DNA of 64,000 nt, taken from the NCBI RefSeq assembly GCF_963970025.1, contig NZ_OZ018776.1, positions 434,001 through 498,000 on the forward strand, in the 5' to 3' direction. Source of the DNA: Rickettsia helvetica (GTDB lineage Bacteria > Pseudomonadota > Alphaproteobacteria > Rickettsiales > Rickettsiaceae). A program made the translations under genes and the position numbers. Shown in pieces: positions 19,803-28,507 of this stretch. Under the pieces are notes generated by a model. The model was not told the origin of the DNA and did no database searches. It saw only the letters and a program-made list of their open reading frames with translations. Each line of letters begins with the position of its first letter. The first letter of the stretch is position 1.

Positions 19803-21028
19803 TGTACTAGTTAGGAGTTGATCTGACAGTAAGAAGTTGTTGGGTACGAAAAAAAAGATATACTCGTACCCGGCAAAAATTTAACAACCTCTAAAAAAAG
19901 GAGACTGTCAGATGACAATATACCAACAAAAAATAATAAAGCCAAGAATTGGTTTATTACAACTAGCAGAACAACTAGGTAACGTATCGCAAGCATGTAA
20001 AGTAATGGGTTATAGCCGAGATACATTTTACCGCTATAAAGAGCTTCATGAACAAGGTGGAGAAGAAGCGCTATATGAGATGAGCAGAAGAAAGCCTTGT
20101 TTAAAGAACCGAGTACCAGCAAGTGTTGAAGATGCTATAGTTAATATTACAGTTGAATATCCCGCTTATGGTCAAGAACGTACAGCTAATGAGCTACGCA
20201 AGAAAGGAATAATTATTTCAGGAGGAGGCGTAAGATCAGTTTGGCTTCGTCATGATTTAGAAAATTTTAAGAAACGCTTAAAAGCTTTAGAAAATAAGGT
20301 AGCAAGCGACGGTATTATTCTAAATGATATACAGTTAACAGCTCTTGAAAAAGTAAAAAACAAACGTGAAGCAAGCGGTGAGATTGAGAGTTTACATCCC
20401 GGTTATCTTGGTTCTCAAGATACCTATTATGTAGGGAATATAAAAGGTATAGGACGTATTTATCAGCAAACTTTCGTTGATACTTATTCTATTGCTATTT
20501 GTAAACTTTATACAGAAAAAACAGCTATAACGAGTGCAGACCATCTTAACGATAGGGTTATACCATTTTTTGAAAGCTATAATATTCCTCTGGTTCGGAT
20601 ATTAACAGATAGAGGAACGGAGTATTGTGGCAAGCCTGAGCATCATGCTTATCAGTTATATCTTGGTATTGAAAATATAGATCATTCTAAAACTAAAGCC
20701 TATAGTCCTCAAACTAATGGGATATGTGAACGATTCCACACAACTATGCAAGAAGAATGTTATCACATTTTATTCCGCAAAAAGTTTTATTCTACATTAG
20801 AAGAGCTACAAACTGATATAGATAACTGGCTTGTAGGTTATAATAATGAAAGAACTCATTCAGGTAAACATTGTTACGGTAAAACGCCAATGCAAACTTT
20901 TAAAGATTCTCTTTATATTGCAATTAATAAAAATATTGATAATATAGAGACAATATCAGACAACTTGACCTTAACTTATCAAGCTGCCTGATTACTCAAT
21001 ACTGTCAGATCAACTCCTAACTAGTACA
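19803..21028 (+). mobile_element. IS481-type insertion sequence, complete
   Basis: A 1226-bp element is bounded by 29-bp perfect inverted repeats (19803-19831 and 21000-21028), beginning tgtactagttaggagttgat. It is flanked by GTTT on both sides (19799-19802 and 21029-21032), consistent with a 4-bp target duplication. It contains one intact transposase gene. The host gene reads through cleanly once the element and one GTTT are removed. Confidence 0.9.
19912..20991 (+). CDS. IS481-family transposase (DDE)
   Basis: An intact 359-residue transposase. The N-terminus is a helix-turn-helix (LAEQLGNVSQACKVMGYSRD ... FYRYKE). The C-terminal half is an RNase H-like integrase core, with QTFVDTYS as one strand, the second acidic residue in ILTDRGTEYC, and the Glu in NGICERFHTTM. 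The ending has the usual YNNERTHSGKHCYGKTPMQ segment. The ATG at 19912 follows aaaaaaaggaga. Because the gene is open while the surrounding locus is wrecked, the insertion is probably recent. Confidence 0.93.
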   Translation: MTIYQQKIIKPRIGLLQLAEQLGNVSQACKVMGYSRDTFYRYKELHEQGGEEALYEMSRRKPCLKNRVPASVEDAIVNITVEYPAYGQERTANELRKKGIIISGGGVRSVWLRHDLENFKKRLKALENKVASDGIILNDIQLTALEKVKNKREASGEIESLHPGYLGSQDTYYVGNIKGIGRIYQQTFVDTYSIAICKLYTEKTAITSADHLNDRVIPFFESYNIPLVRILTDRGTEYCGKPEHHAYQLYLGIENIDHSKTKAYSPQTNGICERFHTTMQEECYHILFRKKFYSTLEELQTDIDNWLVGYNNERTHSGKHCYGKTPMQTFKDSLYIAINKNIDNIETISDNLTLTYQAA

Positions 21029-21208
21029 GTTTTGAAGCAATTTGCTTAGGAGTGATTAACAGCCCTAGCAAAAACTTCGCTTGTGTAAAAGAATTCGCTA
21101 GAGCCGATCCTGAATTAACAAACAAGCATCCTGCATATTTTATTGACGGCTCAATATTACGATTATGTGTCAATGATAAAGGGATCTTAAAGAAATGCTA
21201 GATAGTTG

Positions 21209-21703
21209 TTATGTAGCTTTATCCTCATCACGAGGAAAATTAGATTTATCCATTAAATTTTTAGCAATATTGCTTTCTGAAAATTTAGCTGATTGAAAAT
21301 ATTCGGATACAAGTTTTATCACTTCATCACAAAATTCATCTTGTAATTCCTTACTTGCAGTTAATTTTTGGTTTTGAATTAACTGTATAGCATCAGATTT
21401 TTTATGCTCTAAAAATTCTTCAATTTCTTTAGTTTTTTCTTGAATGATTTTTTTTGTAACTTCATTGCTTTCTTCTATCATTTGAGAGCATAAAGTTTCT
21501 AATTTCTTTATTTGTGAGTTGGTTTGTTCAAAAAGCAAAGCAGCATCTTCTTTTAACTTTTCAGCTTTTAGAACTTTTTCTTGTACTTCTAAAATCTTAG
21601 CATCTAAAGAATTTAAAATGGCTTTTTTTGCCGGTCTATAAATTAAATATACAAAAATTACAAAACTAACGGCAAGCCAGAAGCTCTCATCTAGGAAATT
21701 CAT
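21209..21703 (-). CDS. atpF: ATP synthase F0 subunit b
   Basis: One of two peripheral-stalk subunits. The 164-residue protein has an N-terminal membrane helix (FWLAVSFVIFVYLIY) followed by a long charged coiled coil, as expected for subunit b. Its start overlaps the stop of the b' gene by one base, so translation is coupled. The gene closes the F0 operon, only 7 bases from the end of the NLR-like remnant on the other strand. Confidence 0.93.
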   Translation of the reverse strand: MNFLDESFWLAVSFVIFVYLIYRPAKKAILNSLDAKILEVQEKVLKAEKLKEDAALLFEQTNSQIKKLETLCSQMIEESNEVTKKIIQEKTKEIEEFLEHKKSDAIQLIQNQKLTASKELQDEFCDEVIKLVSEYFQSAKFSESNIAKNLMDKSNFPRDEDKAT

Positions 21704-22170
21704 TATTTTATTTTTTTTAGTAAATCTATATCTGCTTTAGTTCCAGCTATTTTTTCAATAATATTAACGGCAAGTTTTATGATTGCTTCGCTTTTATTAG
21801 TTCTAAATTGCTTAGCAGCTAAATTTATATCTTCAATATTTTGATTTATAGAGTTTTTTAAATTTTGCTCTAGATTCTTTTTTTTAATTAAAAATTCTGA
21901 TTCTAAAGAGTCTATTTTTTCTTTTTTTAGTCTATCTATTTCGGTATTTGTTTTTGCTACTTCCTCATTATAATATTTATTTAGCTTTTCTGCTTCTAGG
22001 GTCAGTGTATCGGCTTGCGTAATATTATCTTGAATATTTATCTGTCTATTATTAAAAATTTCTTCGGCTTTTGGAGTAATAAATTTGTAAACAAAGATAT
22101 ATAATAAGCCAAAAGTAACGATAAGCCAAAAAATTTGCGAATAATAGGTAGCAATATCAAATTGAGGCAT
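21703..22170 (-). CDS. atpX: ATP synthase F0 subunit b'
   Basis: The second peripheral-stalk subunit of alphaproteobacteria, 155 residues. A membrane segment (IFWLIVTFGLLYIFVYKF) comes near residue 13 and carries the b'-type pattern PQFDIATYYSQIFWL. A helical coiled-coil domain then ends in NIIEKIAGTKADIDLLK. It pairs with atpF as a heterodimeric stalk. Some annotations call it atpG. Confidence 0.93.
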   Translation of the reverse strand: MPQFDIATYYSQIFWLIVTFGLLYIFVYKFITPKAEEIFNNRQINIQDNITQADTLTLEAEKLNKYYNEEVAKTNTEIDRLKKEKIDSLESEFLIKKKNLEQNLKNSINQNIEDINLAAKQFRTNKSEAIIKLAVNIIEKIAGTKADIDLLKKIK

Positions 22171-22188
22171 CTTATTTAAAAATGAATT

Positions 22189-22413
22189 TTAAGAAAAAAT
22201 AAGTAACATAGCAATTACAAAGGAAAAAAGTCCCATTGCTTCAGCAAGACCTGCACCGATCAGAGCCATTCTTTGTAAGTTTTCTGCAGCTGAAGGGTTT
22301 CGTGCTATTGAACTAAGTAGAGAGCTAAATATATTACTAACGCCTAGAGCCGCACCGTACATGCCGATAGCCATAAGCCCTATACCAATAAATTTTAAAG
22401 AAACCATGTCCAT
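22189..22413 (-). CDS. atpE: ATP synthase F0 subunit c
   Basis: The proton-carrying ring subunit, 74 residues, a hairpin of two membrane helices. The polar loop RNP (38-40) faces F1, and the essential carboxylate is Glu58 in IGAGLAEAMGL. The ATG at 22413 fits the normal length. It is intact. Confidence 0.96.
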   Translation of the reverse strand: MDMVSLKFIGIGLMAIGMYGAALGVSNIFSSLLSSIARNPSAAENLQRMALIGAGLAEAMGLFSFVIAMLLIFS

Positions 22414-22447
22414 AAAAAACCTAACTTTTAATTAATCAAAATAACAA

Positions 22448-23176
22448 TTAGTGTAAATTAATAGCATCATTAAGATACATACAAGATAAAATAGTAAAAA
22501 TATAAGCTTGAAGTATTGCAACAAAAATTTCAAACCCAATTAATATCACCATAAGAGGGATTGGTAGAAATTTCAAGTAAATCATTAATGAAATAGTAAA
22601 ACCAGCTATTACTTTTAATAAAACATGCCCCGCCATCATATTAGCGGCAAGTCGCAATGATAAACTAACCGGTCTTGCTAAATATGTAAATAGTTCAATT
22701 ACTATCATTAACGGTGCCAACCATAAAGGAGTACCGTGCGGTAAAAAAAGAGTTAAAAAACGTAAGCCGTGTTTTACGAAACCGACTATAGTTACCGTTA
22801 AAAATACTAAAATTGCCAAGGCAAAAGTAACGATAATATGACTAGTAGCAGTAAAGCTATAAGGTGTCATACCAAGTAAATTACAGAATAAAATGAAAAT
22901 AAATAAACTAAAAACTAATGGAATAAATTTACGTCCTTTTACTCCTATATTCTGATTTAACATATCAGCTACAAGATTATAAACTATTTCAGCACTTACT
23001 TGTAATCTAGAAGGTACTAATTTTCGGTTATAAAAAGCTAAGTAAAAATAAGTTAGAGCTAAGATGCTAGCAAGTAACATATAGATACTCGAATTAGTAA
23101 AGCTGACATCAAAACCGAACATTTTGATTTCTATCAATTTTTTGATATCAAATTGTGCTAAGGGACTATGAGTCAT
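22448..23176 (-). CDS. atpB: ATP synthase F0 subunit a
   Basis: The stator channel subunit, 242 residues with five to six membrane helices. The essential arginine is Arg175 in LARPVSLSLRLAANMMAGH. FCNLLGMTPYSFTATSH and the final helix with FEIFVAILQAYIFTILSCMYL are also family hallmarks. It lies between the AtpI-like gene and atpE, in the usual order. Confidence 0.96.
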   Translation of the reverse strand: MTHSPLAQFDIKKLIEIKMFGFDVSFTNSSIYMLLASILALTYFYLAFYNRKLVPSRLQVSAEIVYNLVADMLNQNIGVKGRKFIPLVFSLFIFILFCNLLGMTPYSFTATSHIIVTFALAILVFLTVTIVGFVKHGLRFLTLFLPHGTPLWLAPLMIVIELFTYLARPVSLSLRLAANMMAGHVLLKVIAGFTISLMIYLKFLPIPLMVILIGFEIFVAILQAYIFTILSCMYLNDAINLH

Positions 23177-23180
23177 TTTC

Positions 23181-23444
23181 TTACTTTTTATTGTTTACTT
23201 TTTGCCTTATAATGTTCAAGCCGGCAATCATTCCTATTATTGTAAATATAATAAGAAATAAAGGTTTAGAATTAAAAAACTTATCCGTAAATATTCCGAT
23301 CACAACACCTACCATTGTACCTGAAACTAAATCTATAGCTATAGAAAACGAGCTAATTTCTTGCCGAATTTTAGGATTAGAAAACTTAGGAGTTTTTAAG
23401 TCTTTAATTCTTGCTTTGATATCTTTTAGTTTTTCCGTATTCAT
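23181..23444 (-). CDS. AtpZ/AtpI-like F0F1 assembly protein
   Basis: An 87-residue protein with a charged N-terminus and two membrane helices (SIAIDLVSGTMVGVVIGIFT and PLFLIIFTIIGMIAGLNII). The position, four bases before atpB, and the motif LVSGTMVGVVIG suit the AtpI/AtpZ family, which helps assemble the c ring or carries Mg/Ca ions. It is the first gene of the F0 operon here. Confidence 0.85.
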   Translation of the reverse strand: MNTEKLKDIKARIKDLKTPKFSNPKIRQEISSFSIAIDLVSGTMVGVVIGIFTDKFFNSKPLFLIIFTIIGMIAGLNIIRQKVNNKK

Positions 23445-23458
23445 TAATTTATTTCCCC

Positions 23459-23556
23459 GCCATTGCGAGGAAAAATTGAAAATTTTGACGAAGCAATCCA
23501 GTTAAATTTATTATTTTTCTGGATTGCCACGCTCCTTTCAGTCGCTCGCAATGATG
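23459..23556. repeat. Family A repeat, copy 3
   Basis: The element begins gccattgcgagg and ends cgctcgcaatgatg. The inner arms gaagcaatccag / ctggattgcc are intact and the loop is short. It fills the space between the F0 operon and the DsbA-like gene, both on the minus strand. Confidence 0.8.
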
Positions 23557-23584
23557 ATCTACTGCCGATATTATAATTACAAGC

Positions 23585-24406
23585 TCATTTCATTTTTTCT
23601 TTCTGCTCCTCTAAAGCTTTATCTACTGCTGTGGAAATATTATCTATACTATAATTTCCGGTTTGTACTCCGTTAACAAAGAAAGAAGGAGTGCCTATAA
23701 ATTTTGGTGTTTTTGCTACAAAGTTAGTATTAGCAATTAGCGTTTCAGTAATTTTATCACTATTTAAACATTGCTTATATTCTTCCGGAGGAACACCGCC
23801 AAGCTGACCTATATCAGTTAATAATTCTCTGTATTTATTGCTATATGCCCATTTATCTTGTTGTTGTAATATGATATTATGAAACTGTATAAAACTATTT
23901 GTATCGCCCTTGCAGCGGGCTAAAATTGCAGCGTCTAAATCTTGTTTTGTAGCAATAAATTCACGAACCACATATGCAATTTTATTAGTATCGATATATT
24001 TTTTCTTAAGTTCCGGAAAAATTGTTTGATGATAATAAGCACAATGCGGACAGGTAGGAGAAAAATACTCGACTACTATAACATTTGATTTTTTGTTACC
24101 GAGAACCATATCATTATCATCAACTTTAAAAGTGACTTTAACAGGTTTTATTTCAGGATTTTTTTGTTCTTGTGAATCCGGCGTTGATACTTCATCAGTC
24201 TGATTATTGTCATTAGCAGGAACTATCAATTCAGCTGCATTTTCAGAATTTACGGCTTCCTGATTCGTTTCTTTAGAAGTTTCGTTATTTTGCAGAGTTT
24301 CTTGCTCTATTATTTGTTTTTCCTCATGGTTCTTATCTTGTGCTTTTTCTTCTGAACAGCTACTCAAAAATAATAAAAATACTAGCACAATAAAAATACT
24401 TCGCAT
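23585..24406 (-). CDS. DsbA-like thioredoxin-fold lipoprotein
   Basis: A 273-residue envelope protein that probably makes or reshuffles disulfide bonds in the periplasm. The N-terminus is a lipoprotein signal with lipobox LSSC, so Cys17 would be lipidated. A long Glu/Asn-rich linker runs to about 85. A DsbA-type thioredoxin domain follows, with active site CPHC (Cys119 and Cys122) in YFSPTCPHCAYYH and a cis-Pro-like segment IGTPSFFVNG. It belongs to the Com1/DsbA-related group. It appears intact and monocistronic. Confidence 0.88.
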   Translation of the reverse strand: MRSIFIVLVFLLFLSSCSEEKAQDKNHEEKQIIEQETLQNNETSKETNQEAVNSENAAELIVPANDNNQTDEVSTPDSQEQKNPEIKPVKVTFKVDDNDMVLGNKKSNVIVVEYFSPTCPHCAYYHQTIFPELKKKYIDTNKIAYVVREFIATKQDLDAAILARCKGDTNSFIQFHNIILQQQDKWAYSNKYRELLTDIGQLGGVPPEEYKQCLNSDKITETLIANTNFVAKTPKFIGTPSFFVNGVQTGNYSIDNISTAVDKALEEQKEKMK

Positions 24407-24568
24407 ATTTATTCCTTTAACTATTTGTATTATCTACAATAAGATCATATCAATTTTATTTCAATAAAAATATCTACTTTATAATAGGAGCAAAATGTGC
24501 TATGCTATAGAAAATAATAGTCTAACATTAAGTTCTTAGGCACTAAAACCACTATGGAGGAATTAATA

Positions 24569-25102
24569 ATGGCAAATACAACACAATCCGAACATAAAAC
24601 CGAACAAAAATCCGAGTTTAAAATAGGGCAGAGAATTGTCTATCCTGCACATGGAGTTGGTGAAATAACAAACATAGAATATCATACTATTGCAGGTACT
24701 GAAATTAAAGTATATGTAATTTCCTTTTCGCAGGATAAAATGACATTAAAAGTGCCTGTTAGTAGAGCTGCGGTTGTTGGTCTTAGAGCGGTTGCAAGCA
24801 GAAAAGATTTAGATGTCATATATTCAACTCTTCAAGGTAAACCAAAGCAAGGAAATAGGATGTGGAGTAGAAGAGCTCAAGAATATGAAGGTAAAATTAA
24901 CTCAGGTAATGTTATAGCTATTGCTGAAGTATTACGGGACTTGCATAAAAATGTTGATAATGATCGTTCTTATAGTGAAAGAATACTCTATGAATCAGCT
25001 TTAAATAGACTTGCAGGCGAACTTGCTATCCTTGAAAATATCCACCCAACCGAAGCAATTAATAAGTTAGTTGAAGTATTGCGTGAAAAATTAGTAGCAT
25101 AG
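24569..25102 (+). CDS. carD: CarD family transcriptional regulator
   Basis: CarD binds RNA polymerase and stabilises open promoter complexes, often of rRNA genes. The 177-residue protein has the N-terminal CarD/TRCF domain (FKIGQRIVYPAHGVGEI) and a helical C-terminal DNA-binding domain (MWSRRAQEYEGKINSGN). I chose the ATG at 24569 because ggagg lies seven bases upstream. An ATG at 24554 is in frame but overlaps that ribosome-binding site. The stop codon is the left edge of a family C repeat. Confidence 0.93.
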   Translation: MANTTQSEHKTEQKSEFKIGQRIVYPAHGVGEITNIEYHTIAGTEIKVYVISFSQDKMTLKVPVSRAAVVGLRAVASRKDLDVIYSTLQGKPKQGNRMWSRRAQEYEGKINSGNVIAIAEVLRDLHKNVDNDRSYSERILYESALNRLAGELAILENIHPTEAINKLVEVLREKLVA

Positions 25103-25233
25103 CTATACGAAGTTCAACTTGAAAAATTGGCTGCGTCGTCTTTGTAAGTCCTCGGATGCTCACGTACTTTTGTACGCTCTGCTCCTCGGCTTACAGATTC
25201 CTTGCTCTTTTTCAAGTTGAACTTCGTATAGCT
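25101..25233. repeat. Palindromic repeat, family C, copy 3, at carD stop
   Basis: The arms agctatacgaagttcaactt and the complementary aagttgaacttcgtatagct enclose the family core also found at 3418 and 9816. The left arm starts at the A of the carD TAG. It could act as a strong hairpin at the 3' end of the carD transcript. Confidence 0.85.
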
Positions 25234-25342
25234 ACTCTTCATTTACTCGGAGTATATTTTTTATGGATTGGCTACAGTCTATGACTACTTGCAATAACGG
25301 AAAAGCTGATCCACGCAACAATGCCCACAAAGCCACACTAAA

Positions 25343-26947
25343 TTACCCTACTAACAGATAGTTCATCCGGAATTTCTCAAGGGATGCAGTAACTACATAG
25401 TCAACAAATTCTTTTAACAATTTTGGATCTGTTACTTCCTGTCCTTTATCGTCACGAGCAGTTAAAAGTTTTGAATTAATTTTTTCAAGAACGCCTTTCT
25501 TAATATCATCAATATTATGCATACCGTCTAACATTTCTAAAATATATTTTTCATGTATCGGTATACCTACCATATCGTTAAGTCTATTAGTGACACTAAA
25601 CACGTTAGTTACATTATTAAAATGTGCTTGTTTTGCTTGGTATCTTGCAAATTCGCTAGTTTTAGGTTTGTCAGTGATAGTTGCTATAATATGCGGTTTG
25701 GTCTCAAATATTTTTAGATAACCTTGAAAAAGGAATTTGATAAAATGTTGTTCTAATGCTGCTAAGAAATCTTGTAATTGATATTTACCAAGCTTTTTTA
25801 AAGCTTCTTTTGCTACTTGTTCTAAGCTTATCGGATTGCTAATATTTTCAGCATATACATATAAAATAGCTTTCATGATCGGTGAAGTGGTTGAAATAAA
25901 AGGATCAGGTAAATTTTCGTAATAGAAGCTAACATTTTCCTGTTCGTTAGTTAAATCAACATCTTTTTCTAGAGTTACCGGTCTAATATTAAGGGTAGTG
26001 TAAAACTCTTTTAAATTGTTAAATTCAATTTTTCTGTTTATAGGCATGTTTTGATGACATAATAATGTCGAGCGGAACTTTCTATTAGTGATAAAATCCA
26101 TATATTGCTCAGTACGAACAATATCATTAACAGCTTGTAGCTTTTCTGCTGCCTTAGTAGGTAAATTACCGATAAACATTGCAGTAAGTGACGTATCACC
26201 TAAGTAATTTAGATGATTTTTTTGAGCTTTTTCTACGAATTGATGAAAATATGTACCTGTATTAATTTCGCCTAAATATTCATGTAGTACGTATGAATCA
26301 GTATATGCAGATAATAATTTTGTTTCATCTCGTAAGAAATTAGAATAAGGCGTTGTGGAGCTTTCTAATGAGTCATTGATAAACTTTAAAAGTAATCTAG
26401 CTTGCTGTAATTTATCGTAGCTAGTATTAAATAGCTCTGAATGGAACATCATCATTTCACGTATTGTTCTCTGCATATTCCAGCCTGGGAGCGTATTATA
26501 ACTTACAAAAGCTATGCCGCTTGGATTTAGCAGTTTATTGCAAATCTCTAATATTTTATTTTGTACTTCTTCAGGTACCCATGAATATACGCCGTGACAA
26601 ACTATGTAATCAAACTTACCGTATGACTCATCAAGGTCCAATATAGATAATGCCTTTAGCTCGGCATTTTTTATTTTCAAATCACTGGTAATTTTTTTAC
26701 CTAATTCTATTTGTATTTTGGATAAGTCAATACCAAGAGATTGTGATTTAGGATATGTTTCAGCAAAGTTAAGCATATTAACACCGACTCCACAACCGAT
26801 ATCAAGTACTTTAGCAGTTTCAAGAGGCGGAGGGTTTAGTCCAAATAGCTTAGCGATAGTTCTTAAATACGGTGGGGAGGTATAACTGAAAGTAAATGGA
26901 GAATAAGGTACTTCATCATAGGATATTTTATTAGCTTGTTTTGTCAT
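25343..26947 (-). CDS. SAM-dependent methyltransferase with regulatory domain
   Basis: A 534-residue class I methyltransferase. Motif I is KVLDIGCGVGVNMLNFAE, followed by acidic LGIDLSKIQIE and the motif IV-like FDYIVCHGVYSWV. The second half matches the methyltransferase regulatory domain plus a C-terminal extension seen in alphaproteobacterial proteins of this size. The substrate is unknown. The ATG at 26947 is preferred over an in-frame TTG at 27001. It is a single gene, with no coupled neighbour. Confidence 0.85.
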   Translation of the reverse strand: MTKQANKISYDEVPYSPFTFSYTSPPYLRTIAKLFGLNPPPLETAKVLDIGCGVGVNMLNFAETYPKSQSLGIDLSKIQIELGKKITSDLKIKNAELKALSILDLDESYGKFDYIVCHGVYSWVPEEVQNKILEICNKLLNPSGIAFVSYNTLPGWNMQRTIREMMMFHSELFNTSYDKLQQARLLLKFINDSLESSTTPYSNFLRDETKLLSAYTDSYVLHEYLGEINTGTYFHQFVEKAQKNHLNYLGDTSLTAMFIGNLPTKAAEKLQAVNDIVRTEQYMDFITNRKFRSTLLCHQNMPINRKIEFNNLKEFYTTLNIRPVTLEKDVDLTNEQENVSFYYENLPDPFISTTSPIMKAILYVYAENISNPISLEQVAKEALKKLGKYQLQDFLAALEQHFIKFLFQGYLKIFETKPHIIATITDKPKTSEFARYQAKQAHFNNVTNVFSVTNRLNDMVGIPIHEKYILEMLDGMHNIDDIKKGVLEKINSKLLTARDDKGQEVTDPKLLKEFVDYVVTASLEKFRMNYLLVG

Positions 26948-27253
26948 AGTATTTACATAAATTAAAAATATAATTTTAAGCAGTTTCAAAAGATTAAGCA
27001 ATATATTTTATATACAAAAAACTTTAAATTTAACTAATGCTCATATAATATGTAAGTGAGTGTAATTTTATTTTATGAAAAATAATAATAGTTATTTTGG
27101 TTTTTTAAGAGGTGCGATAAAAATCAAGGAGGATGTTGTAAATTATTCTTGTGAAGCTGATTAGGATAGTGCTTTACTGTGTATGGATCAGAAAATGCTC
27201 TCGATGTCATTTCTGCAAAAGCATTATTACGTGGATCGGAAAGTACTCTTGAT

Positions 27254-27349
27254 GTCATTCCCGCGTAGGCGGGAATCCAGAAAAAATATTAGAATTACTA
27301 ATATTTTTAGTTGTTTTTATGGATCCCGTGGTCAAGCCATGGGATGACA
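27254..27349. repeat. Family B palindrome, copy 3
   Basis: The segment holds gtcattcccgcgtaggcggg on the left, AT-rich inner arms (aatattagaatt / aatatttttag) and gatcccgtggtcaagccatg on the right. It occupies the gap between recF and the methyltransferase gene (27002-27389). I find no supported gene in this gap. Confidence 0.7.
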
Positions 27350-27389
27350 TCAAACGGGTTGCTCGAGTCATGCAATAAAACCAATCAAA

Positions 27390-28484
27390 TCACGGTATGA
27401 CAGGTAATTTAATCAATTGTGCTTTAGTTGTAAAATTTTCTATTCCCTCTAGATCGGTAGCGGTAACCCATAGCTGTATATTTAAGCCGGTAAAAAATTC
27501 GATTAAATATTGACGTCTTTTATCATCTAGATGCACAAAGACCTCATCTAAAAGTAAAATCGGTGCTATTTTAGTTAGCTTTATAGCATAATTCATTTCA
27601 GCAAGGATTATCGCAATTAATATAGCTTTCTGTTCACCTGTAGAACAGAATTTAGCTAAGATATTTTTCTTTTGATGCTTTACTAAAAAGTCGCTTTTAT
27701 GAACTCCAAAACTAGTGTGACCAAGTAGTTTATCTTTGCTTCTTGTTTGATAAAGTTCTGCAGTAATAAAACTAACAATATTTTCTTCGCCGTCTAATAT
27801 TTTTTGTTCAACAATGCCGTCAATCGATAAATCGGCTTTTGGAAATTCATTTTCAAGGTCATCTATTGCTTGCTGCATAAATTCTAAGGTTTTTAAGCGA
27901 TTATTAGCAATATGGTTAGAAATATCAGCCATCTTTTCTTCAATAATTTTAAGCCAATTATCATCTCTTATATCTTCTGCTAGAATTTTATTTCTCTCAT
28001 GCATGTAATATTCATATTTACTAACTAACTCTGCATGCTTTGGATCAAAATTATAAACTATCCGATCAAGAAATTTTCTTCTATTGGTACTGCTGCTGGT
28101 AAAGATTCCTTCCATTTGCGGAGTCAGCCATACCATGCTAGTGAATTTACTTAACTCATTATTGGCTATTTTACTTTCGTTATACTCAGTTATCCTTCTA
28201 TTAGAACTACGTTTGAACTCGGTACTGAACTCTGCAAGTCCTAGCTTACTATGCAATAGAGCTTTTACGGTACAATGATCTTCTGAAGTTTTGCATATAT
28301 CAGCAAGTTTCGCTGATCTCAGTCCTCTTCCTGGATAAAATAGCGATATAGCTTCTAAAATATTAGTTTTACCGCTACCGTTTTCACCTATTAAAATTAT
28401 TGGGGTATTATCTGTTTTTAGTTCAAGATTTTTAAAATTACGATAATTCTCAAGACTTAAGGAATATAGGAAGATATTTTTCAT
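27390..28484 (-). CDS. recF: DNA replication and repair protein RecF
   Basis: RecF is an SMC-like ATPase that loads RecA at gaps with RecO and RecR. The 364-residue protein has Walker A LIGENGSGKTNILEAI (32-47), a signature-like FCSTGEQKAILIAIILAE and Walker B APILLLDEVFVHLD. SLENYRNFKNLEL at the start is the typical RecF N-terminus. It lies close after the CADD-like gene on the same strand (23 bases), so they may be co-transcribed. Confidence 0.95.
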   Translation of the reverse strand: MKNIFLYSLSLENYRNFKNLELKTDNTPIILIGENGSGKTNILEAISLFYPGRGLRSAKLADICKTSEDHCTVKALLHSKLGLAEFSTEFKRSSNRRITEYNESKIANNELSKFTSMVWLTPQMEGIFTSSSTNRRKFLDRIVYNFDPKHAELVSKYEYYMHERNKILAEDIRDDNWLKIIEEKMADISNHIANNRLKTLEFMQQAIDDLENEFPKADLSIDGIVEQKILDGEENIVSFITAELYQTRSKDKLLGHTSFGVHKSDFLVKHQKKNILAKFCSTGEQKAILIAIILAEMNYAIKLTKIAPILLLDEVFVHLDDKRRQYLIEFFTGLNIQLWVTATDLEGIENFTTKAQLIKLPVIP

Positions 28485-28507
28485 TTTATGAAAGAATAAT
28501 AGTTAAA

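Larger units (their letters stand above)
16217..21201 (+). pseudogene. NLR-like protein remnant: lipase-like, NB-ARC and TPR
   Basis: One very long gene is in ruins. From 16217 an N-terminal region is broken by TAG near 16418 and TGA near 16616, both at probable Trp codons. Then comes a class-3-lipase-like domain: VLTYRGTTFEKLDL, and the nucleophile elbow FTGYSLGAWLAEL near 16890-16925. Near 17960-18000 an NTPase opens with P-loop SAFAGTGKTTLAIDYG, followed by Walker B-like FTLFIFDNVEKY, sensor-like AQVIITTKD and LEPFSKKEARLYLEQSL, all NB-ARC-like. From about 19020 tetratricopeptide repeats appear (IASSFNNVGVVYDKLGNTTK and similar). An IS element (19803-21028) splits the last domain, which resumes at 21029 and ends at 21201. 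Many frameshifts make it non-functional. The layout matches STAND/NLR-type proteins. Confidence 0.75.

Noticed and set aside
27075..27164. Short frame starting MKNNNSYFGFLRGAIKIKED, with an apparent ggagg inside
   Set aside because: Only 29 codons, no homology recognised, and no clear ribosome-binding site before the ATG.
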